NCBI GenBank assembly: GCA_030668065.1 | Contig: DAOUUS010000027.1 | Coordinates: 1 to 11,112, forward strand | DNA from: Candidatus Methanophagales archaeon | GTDB lineage: Archaea; Halobacteriota; Syntropharchaeia; Alkanophagales; Methanospirareceae | Direction of reading: 5' to 3' | DNA: 11,112 nt | Shown: positions 7,025 to 11,112 of the stretch, piece by piece | Layout of the letters: every line of letters starts with the position of its first letter | How positions within the stretch are numbered: the stretch's first letter is position 1 | Notes under the pieces: generated by a model | Database searches by the model: none | What the model was told of the DNA's origin: nothing | What the model saw: only the letters and a program-made list of their open reading frames with translations | Made by a program: the position numbers and the translations under genes

Positions 7025-8359
7025 TCACAGCACTCCTAAATACGCCTTCAACTCCCATTCAGTGACGGTCACGCGATAATTGTCCCACTCTACCTTCTTT
7101 GATGTGATGAAGTTGTTGAAGACATGGTCACCTAAAGCTTCTCGCACCAGTTCGCTCTCCTCCGTAAGTCCAATTGCCTCGATTAAACTACCGGGCAGCG
7201 ATGTTATTCCTTCCTTTGCCTTTTCCTCTGCATTCAGTAAGTAAACGTCCTTCTCCGTTGGTGGTCTCAATTCATACTTGTTCTTTATTCCCGCTAAGCC
7301 GGCCGCAAGCATCACAGAAAATGTTAAGTACGGGTTGCATGCCGGATCAGCACTGCGGAATTCCACTCGTGTCGCGGTCTCTTTACCTGGCTTATACATC
7401 GGCACCCTTACTAGCGTAGAACGGTTGCGGCGTGCCCATGAGATGTAAACAGGTGCTTCATATCCCGGTACCAGGCGCTTATATGAGTTTACCCATTGAT
7501 TGGCAACCGAAGTTATCTCTGGTGCGTGTCTTAGCAATCCCGCGATATAACCTCTACCCTCCTCCGATAGATGGTATTCGTCATTCGGGTCGAAGAACGT
7601 ATTTCTATCTCCTTTGAACAGCGATTGATGCACGTGCATGCCTGAGCCATTCACCCCGAAGATGGGTTTTGGCATGAACGTGGCATAAAACCCGTATCGC
7701 TGCGCAATTTCCTTTACTACAATCCGATATGTCATCACCTGGTCAGCCATCGTAAGCGCATCTTTATACCGAAGGTCTATCTCGTGCTGTGAAGGTGCAA
7801 CTTCATGATGGCTGTACTCCACATCTATCCCCATTTCCTCCAGTGTTAAGATTGTATCCCTTCGTAAGTCGCTTCCCGCATCCAGTGTCGTCAGGTCAAA
7901 GTATCCACCTTCATCCAAGACTTCGGTCGTCTTATCGTCCCGGAAGTAGAAATACTCCAGCTCCGGACCGACATAGAAAGTGTAGCCCTTCTCTTCCAAC
8001 TGCTCCAGATTCCTTTTCAGTACGTATCTCGGGTCGCCCTCGTAAGGACTTCCGTCTGGCTGTAGAATGTCACAGAACATCCTCGCTACTGCATGCTCCT
8101 TAGGTCGCCACGGCACAATCCGGAATGTAGCGGGGTCGGGTTTCGCGAGCATATCGCTCTCGTCAATCCTTGCAAATCCTTTTATCGAGGAACCGTCAAA
8201 ACCCATGCCCTCATCAAACGCACCTTCCAACTCTTTTGGCGTGATTGCAAAGCTCTTCAACTGTCCCAGGATGTCCGTGAACCACAGCCGCACGAACTTT
8301 ATCCCTTGCTTCTCTACTACACCCAATACATCTTCCTTTGTCTTTGTCTCTTTTTCCAT
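7025..8359 (-). CDS. glnA: Glutamine synthetase, type I-alpha
   Basis: This 444-residue cytoplasmic enzyme makes glutamine from glutamate, ammonia and ATP; the family is dodecameric. Family motifs are all present: FDGSSIKGF (54-62), the metal-binding GPELEYF (131-137), EVAPSQHE (186-193), NGSGMHVHQSL (237-247), YKRLVPGYEAP (293-303, flap Glu301), NRSTLVRVP and RVEFRSADPACNPYL (331-345). It lacks the roughly 25-residue insertion and the NLYDLP adenylylation motif of GSI-beta, so adenylylation is not expected. Arg64 in GFARIDESDM matches the arginine used for glutamine feedback in GSI-alpha enzymes. The ATG follows AAGGTGA by eight bases. It heads a probable operon with the FAD protein and the two GltB-type genes. 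Its upstream region carries a palindrome and a motif shared with amt. Confidence 0.97.
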   Translation of the reverse strand: MEKETKTKEDVLGVVEKQGIKFVRLWFTDILGQLKSFAITPKELEGAFDEGMGFDGSSIKGFARIDESDMLAKPDPATFRIVPWRPKEHAVARMFCDILQPDGSPYEGDPRYVLKRNLEQLEEKGYTFYVGPELEYFYFRDDKTTEVLDEGGYFDLTTLDAGSDLRRDTILTLEEMGIDVEYSHHEVAPSQHEIDLRYKDALTMADQVMTYRIVVKEIAQRYGFYATFMPKPIFGVNGSGMHVHQSLFKGDRNTFFDPNDEYHLSEEGRGYIAGLLRHAPEITSVANQWVNSYKRLVPGYEAPVYISWARRNRSTLVRVPMYKPGKETATRVEFRSADPACNPYLTFSVMLAAGLAGIKNKYELRPPTEKDVYLLNAEEKAKEGITSLPGSLIEAIGLTEESELVREALGDHVFNNFITSKKVEWDNYRVTVTEWELKAYLGVL

Positions 8360-8400
8360 CTTCTATTCACCTTAAGATATTAAAAATCGCTAAACCCTCC

Positions 8401-8447
8401 TAAAAGTATTTGAGAACTATTGAGAACTTTTCATAAATGTTATGAAA
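8401..8447 (-). promoter_or_regulatory. glnA promoter/operator region, motif shared with amt
   Basis: On the minus strand the region reads TTTCATAAC, 22 bases, then TTCTCAAATACTTTTA. The same two elements with the same 22-base gap precede amt. It also holds a perfect palindrome, TTTCATAA-ATG-TTATGAAA (8429-8447). A second copy of TTCTCAA lies 10 bases before the first, as TTCTCAATAG. The minus-strand ATTTATG is a weak TATA candidate. The block lies 42 bases before the glnA start. Confidence 0.65.
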
Positions 8448-8457
8448 TACGAAATAC
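8444..8457. repeat. Two tandem copies of GAAATAC beside the glnA operator
   Basis: GAAATACGAAATAC lies directly against the outer arm of the glnA palindrome and is followed by a partial GAGGAAATA. It is another 7-bp unit, but with only two copies it may be chance. Confidence 0.45.
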
Positions 8458-8579
8458 GAGGAAATAGCCCAAAAAGAATAGATATTCGGCCCTCTCCAAA
8501 ATGCAACTACACAACTCTTTTTGTGGAATAGCAAGTTTTTCCGGGCTGTAAGCCGAAGAGTAGCAGAAAAAGTAAAGAC

Positions 8580-8604
8580 TATATAAGTTTACAAAAATGA
8601 AACT
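8580..8604 (+). promoter_or_regulatory. TATA-like box and small inverted repeat at the regulator start
   Basis: TATATAA at 8580-8586 lies only 14 bases (centre to ATG) before the start codon at 8597. That is closer than the usual 25 or so needed even for a leaderless message. AGTTT (8586-8590) and AAACT (8600-8604) form an inverted pair spanning the start codon. This could be an autoregulatory site or simple AT-rich coincidence. Confidence 0.3.
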
Positions 8605-9151
8605 ACCGGAAAGGGTCACAATTGTTCTGGATGAAGAGACTGTTGAGCTATTCAAAGAGGCGAAGAAGGAGTTACGAGTATCTCAAAGCGAGTTAATGCG
8701 AGAAGCGTTAAAATTTTACTGCAAATATAAAACGCTCTTTGTGGCGATTGATGAAGCTCTGGTGCGCACATATATCGAGATGCTTTCATCTGGCGAGCAT
8801 ATCATAGTAGATATAGACCACTGGCTCTTATTTTTGAACTTTATTGACTCACATCAGGAGAAGGAGAAATTCTGGGCTTTGCATCGCGAGGTTTGCCAGG
8901 CGCATGCAGAGCAGTTCAAATACAGACAATATCATGTAGAATACATACTAAAACGACTCGAAGCTTGCAATCTCTTCACATTACGGAAAGATTCAGATGA
9001 TTCGTTCACTTTAGTTCTAGGCTCGGATATAGCCAGGCAATTTATAAAAACCGAGCTTGAGGAGATATTCGAGGGAATGGGCTTCAAAGTGGAGATAAAA
9101 GAAGATTTGGCAAAGCTAAGGGTGAGAGTCTCAAAAGATTCAAATCGCTGA
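8597..9151 (+). CDS. Ribbon-helix-helix (CopG/Arc-type) transcriptional regulator
   Basis: The 184-residue protein begins with a ribbon-helix-helix DNA-binding domain at about 5-42: a strand PERVTIVLD, a first helix ETVELFKEAKKEL and a second helix SQSELMREALKFYCKY. The rest, about 45-184, is an alpha/beta region with GEHIIVDIDHWLLFL (67-80) and a predicted C-terminal KVEIKEDLAKLRVRVS strand pair. I do not recognise this region by name; it may be a ligand or oligomerisation domain. It is divergent from glnA across 237 bases that contain the glnA operator, and it is the only plus-strand gene here. That makes it a candidate regulator of glnA, amt or itself (inference). No ribosome binding site precedes the ATG, so translation may be leaderless. 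The ATG is fixed by the RHH domain. Confidence 0.85.
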   Translation: MKLPERVTIVLDEETVELFKEAKKELRVSQSELMREALKFYCKYKTLFVAIDEALVRTYIEMLSSGEHIIVDIDHWLLFLNFIDSHQEKEKFWALHREVCQAHAEQFKYRQYHVEYILKRLEACNLFTLRKDSDDSFTLVLGSDIARQFIKTELEEIFEGMGFKVEIKEDLAKLRVRVSKDSNR

Positions 9152-9373
9152 GTTCCGTATCAAAGCATTTGGACTCGCCTTTGCTGATATAATCTCCTCG
9201 TTCAAGTATCCAGATCGGGTTTCGCGAGCGTATCACTCTCGTCTATCCTTGCAAATCCATTTAGCTGAGCCGTCAAATTCCATCTCTTTGTCAAAGGCTG
9301 CTTCTGATAGTAGCCAATTATAATTTCCGATAAAACATCGAGAGAATACTAAAAGTGAGAGGGGAGAGGGCCA
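9152..9373. other. Convergent intergenic region between regulator and glnK
   Basis: These 222 bases separate the ends of the plus-strand regulator and minus-strand glnK. Apart from the glutamine synthetase remnant, it has a pyrimidine-rich stretch after glnK (minus strand, about 9372-9350, ending CACTTTTAG) that could end the amt-glnK transcript. No strong T-tract or hairpin is seen on either side. Confidence 0.5.
9204..9304 (-). pseudogene. Remnant of a second glutamine synthetase gene
   Basis: The minus strand resembles the part of glnA that encodes residues about 45-75. Bases 9215-9263 match 8136-8184 of glnA at 45 of 49 positions. The translation gives EAAFDKEMEFDGS, then after a 2-base loss GFARIDESDTLAKPDLDT, against EGAFDEGMGFDGSS and GFARIDESDMLAKPDPAT in GlnA. 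The shift and a stop soon after, plus absence of the rest of the gene, mark it as dead. Wording such as EMEFDGS and PDLDT suggests a paralogue rather than a pure copy of the present glnA. It lies downstream of glnK in the same orientation. Confidence 0.8.
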
Positions 9374-9712
9374 TCAGGGATAGTCTCTACTCCTCTCACC
9401 AGTCCTAACTCTTATCGCCTCTTCCACCGGCAGCACGAATATCTTACCATCGCCGAATTTACCGGTCCTCGCTGCGTCTGCTATCGCGTTGATCACAGCA
9501 TCCGCAATTTCTTCTTTCACGACCATCTCTATCTTTATCTTCGGCAGGGTATCAACATCCACGCTCCGCCCTCGGAACTGTAACGTGATGCCTTTCTGCT
9601 CGCCTCTTCCCTTCACTTCTGTTATGGTCATGGCAACGCAACCCTTCTCTTCAAGGACCTTCTTAACCCGTTCGAGCATTTCAGGACGGATTATCGCTTC
9701 TATTTTCTTCAT
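9374..9712 (-). CDS. glnK: PII nitrogen regulatory protein
   Basis: This 112-residue PII protein is the usual length. It senses ATP/ADP and 2-oxoglutarate as a trimer and, when paired with amt, blocks the ammonium channel when nitrogen is plentiful (family knowledge). MKKIEAIIRPEML, TEVKGRGEQKG, the T-loop (about 37-55), the B-loop TGKFGDGKIFV (83-93) and the C-terminal RTGER are clear. In the T-loop, the position of the E. coli uridylylated Tyr51 is Val, and Tyr46 is Phe, so control by uridylylation is not expected; Ser50 is next to it. It begins 24 bases after amt ends, so the two are probably co-transcribed. GAGGTG lies about nine bases before the ATG. It could equally be called GlnB; linkage to amt favours GlnK. 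Confidence 0.95.
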   Translation of the reverse strand: MKKIEAIIRPEMLERVKKVLEEKGCVAMTITEVKGRGEQKGITLQFRGRSVDVDTLPKIKIEMVVKEEIADAVINAIADAARTGKFGDGKIFVLPVEEAIRVRTGERSRDYP

Positions 9713-9736
9713 CCCTATTCACACCTCTCATTTGTC

Positions 9737-10963
9737 TCATGCGTACGCCTCTTCTCCATGCTGTGATATGTCCAAGCCCACATATTCTTCCTCTTCTGTT
9801 ACACGTAAGCCAATGGTAGCGTCAACGAGTTTTGCGAGTATGAGCGTGATTATGAACGCATAGACGATTGCCGCTCCAGCACCTATTATTTGTGCTATGA
9901 ACTGATCAACGTTTCCGTAGATCAAACCCGTGTAGCCACCTACCGCTGCGGTTGCGAATATGCCCGTAGCGAGCGCACCCCATAGCCCACCGACACCGTG
10001 TATTGCCCACGCATCGAGGCTCTCGTCAAAGTTCTTCTTAATTCTGAAGAGCATTGCCTTGTAGCAGATTACTCCCGCCACAGCACCTATTACTAATGCG
10101 GACATTGGACCCACAAATCCCGCAGCCGGTGTTATCGCAACCAACCCTGCCACCGCACCACTTACCATACCCAAAGAGCTTTGCTGACCGTGGTTCCAGC
10201 TTGCTGCCATCCAGCCGATAGCACCAGCCGCGGCGGATGTGTTCGTCACCACGAAAGCATTGGCTGCGAGTCCGTTAGCAGCTAAAGCACTTCCGCCGTT
10301 GAAGCCGAACCAGCCGAACCAGAGCAAAGCCACACCGAGCAGAGTCATCGGAATGTTGTGAGGCCCCATCTGCTGCTCTCCGAATCCACGCCTTTTCCCT
10401 ATGACAAGCACCACAGCTAAAGCTGAGAATCCAGAACTTATGTGTACCACAGTCCCACCCGCGAAATCCAGTGCACCGAGCTGCGCAAGCCAGCCGCCGC
10501 CCCAGACCCAGTGAGCAATCGGGTCATAAACGAGCGTGGTCCACAACAACCCGAAGACAATGAAACCACTTATCTTCACCCTCTCTGCCATCGCACTGGT
10601 CAGGATTGCAAGTGTAATAACCGCAAATGCGAGCTGGAACGCCATGAATGCTAACTGCGGAATCGTCAAATCACCGCAGCCCATGCCCACTCCGTTCAAT
10701 CCGAGGAACCCCAAATTACCTACGAATCCAGCTATGTCCGAGCTGAATGCTAAGCTGTAGCCCACGAGCACCCACTGTACACTAACCAATACAAGCGCTA
10801 CAAATGCGAGTGAAATCATAGAAACAACGTTCTTACCTCGTACCATTCCTGCGTAGAACAGCCCTACGCCCGGTGTCATCAACACCACAAGGGCTGTTGA
10901 GGCGAGTACCCATGCTGTATCTCCACTATCCAACATTTCTGTCTTGTATCTCCGATAGCACAT
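9737..10963 (-). CDS. amt: Ammonium transporter, Amt family
   Basis: This 408-residue membrane protein imports ammonium. Eleven membrane segments are expected for the family, and hydrophobic stretches fit from about residue 17 to 383. Visible family marks are TPGVGLFYAGMVR (30-42), the signature DPIAHWVWGGGWL with DFAGGTVVHISSG (147-178), and the twin histidines His174 and His322 (DAWAIHGVGGLWG). The cytoplasmic tail EEEYVGLDISQHGEEAY is the conserved channel-gating tail. From memory it closely resembles Archaeoglobus Amt proteins. ATG 10963 has GAGGT about nine bases upstream. An internal ATG at 10936 (MLDSGDTAW) matches the usual archaeal N-terminus better and removes an unusual charged MCYRRYKTE, so it is a real alternative. 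glnK follows after 24 bases. Confidence 0.96.
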   Translation of the reverse strand: MCYRRYKTEMLDSGDTAWVLASTALVVLMTPGVGLFYAGMVRGKNVVSMISLAFVALVLVSVQWVLVGYSLAFSSDIAGFVGNLGFLGLNGVGMGCGDLTIPQLAFMAFQLAFAVITLAILTSAMAERVKISGFIVFGLLWTTLVYDPIAHWVWGGGWLAQLGALDFAGGTVVHISSGFSALAVVLVIGKRRGFGEQQMGPHNIPMTLLGVALLWFGWFGFNGGSALAANGLAANAFVVTNTSAAAGAIGWMAASWNHGQQSSLGMVSGAVAGLVAITPAAGFVGPMSALVIGAVAGVICYKAMLFRIKKNFDESLDAWAIHGVGGLWGALATGIFATAAVGGYTGLIYGNVDQFIAQIIGAGAAIVYAFIITLILAKLVDATIGLRVTEEEEYVGLDISQHGEEAYA

Positions 10964-10979
10964 TCTCTTGTACCTCTTT

Positions 10980-11026
10980 TAAGAGTATTTGAGAAAATCG
11001 CATAAATAATCACAAAAGTTATGAAA
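10980..11026 (-). promoter_or_regulatory. amt promoter/operator region, motif shared with glnA
   Basis: On the minus strand TTTCATAAC (11026-11018) is followed after 22 bases by TTCTCAAATACTCTTA (10995-10980), the same arrangement as upstream of glnA. The inner half-site CATAA (11001-11005, plus strand) and the outer TTATG (11019-11023) form an inverted pair with a 13-base spacer. The minus-strand ATTATTTATG between them is a candidate TATA box. The block ends 17 bases before ATG 10963, or 44 before ATG 10936. Confidence 0.65.
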
Positions 11027-11029
11027 AAC

Positions 11030-11048
11030 CTTTCTTTTGCAAAGAAAG
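11030..11048. repeat. Perfect 8-bp hairpin upstream of amt
   Basis: CTTTCTTT (11030-11037) and AAAGAAAG (11041-11048) pair perfectly around TGC. It lies just outside the amt operator block. Its role is unknown; it could be part of an upstream terminator region or a protein-binding site. Confidence 0.5.
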
Positions 11049-11064
11049 CGTTACCAAAGAAACA

Positions 11065-11099
11065 TTAAAAAAATAAAAAATGAGGGAGGGAACCCCTCA
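11065..11099 (-). terminator. Terminator of an unseen minus-strand gene to the right
   Basis: On the minus strand TGAGGG (11099-11094) and CCCTCA (11086-11081) form a 6-bp stem with a 7-base loop. It is followed directly by TTTTTTATTTTTTT. This is a textbook stem plus T-tract and implies that a gene reading leftward ends near the right window edge. Confidence 0.65.
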
Positions 11100-11112
11100 C
11101 AAAGCTGCTTCG

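Noticed and set aside
8440..8655. Minus-strand open frame of 71 codons between glnA and the regulator
   Set aside because: It covers the operator region and the regulator start, and its translation is low-complexity hydrophobic with no family resemblance.
9204..9304. Regulatory RNA or tRNA downstream of glnK
   Set aside because: The sequence aligns with glnA coding sequence and translates to matching residues, so a gene remnant is the simpler reading.
9489..9863. Plus-strand open frame of 124 codons
   Set aside because: It is antisense to glnK and the end of amt, both of which have strong family motifs.

Overview
The window looks archaeal and carries a nitrogen-assimilation locus. Evidence for Archaea: the glutamate synthase is split into separate amidotransferase and ferredoxin-FMN subunits, glutamine synthetase is the short GSI-alpha form, candidate promoters are TATA-type, several genes have GGAGG/GGTG ribosome binding sites, and a ribbon-helix-helix regulator sits beside glnA. 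From memory, the Amt and GltB-like proteins resemble those of Archaeoglobales and methane- or alkane-oxidising Euryarchaeota (ANME-1/Syntrophoarchaeum-like). That placement is inference, not a search result.

Layout: all recognised genes but one lie on the minus strand, so transcription runs from high to low coordinates. At the right edge a probable terminator of an unseen upstream gene (11065-11099) precedes the amt promoter, then amt (10963-9737) and the PII gene glnK (9712-9374). Between glnK and glnA lie a degraded glutamine synthetase fragment (about 9204-9304) and a plus-strand ribbon-helix-helix regulator (8597-9151) divergent from glnA. The glnA run follows: glnA (8359-7025), a GlcD-type FAD/Fe-S oxidoreductase (6983-5148), a degenerate GltB paralogue (5164-3698) and an apparently intact ferredoxin-domain GltB (3711-2197). 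The last three overlap by 14-17 bases, which implies tight coupling. After hairpins and T-tracts (2047-2187), a separate promoter region leads to a class II glutamine amidotransferase subunit, GltB1-like (1829 to beyond base 1).

How it fits together: Amt imports ammonium and GlnK gates it. GlnA makes glutamine. The amidotransferase subunit would release ammonia from glutamine, and the GltB FMN subunit would reduce 2-oxoglutarate plus that ammonia to glutamate. No GltD-type NADPH subunit is visible. The FAD/Fe-S protein and the inactive-looking GltB paralogue, both rich in Fe-S cysteines, are candidates for the electron route.

Main points of interest: a two-part promoter motif shared by glnA and amt with an identical 22-bp spacing; inverted half-sites whose separation differs by 10 bp between the two promoters; a pseudoenzyme-like GltB paralogue; in-frame palindromic and 7-bp tandem repeats inside GltB-family genes; and a remnant of a second glutamine synthetase.
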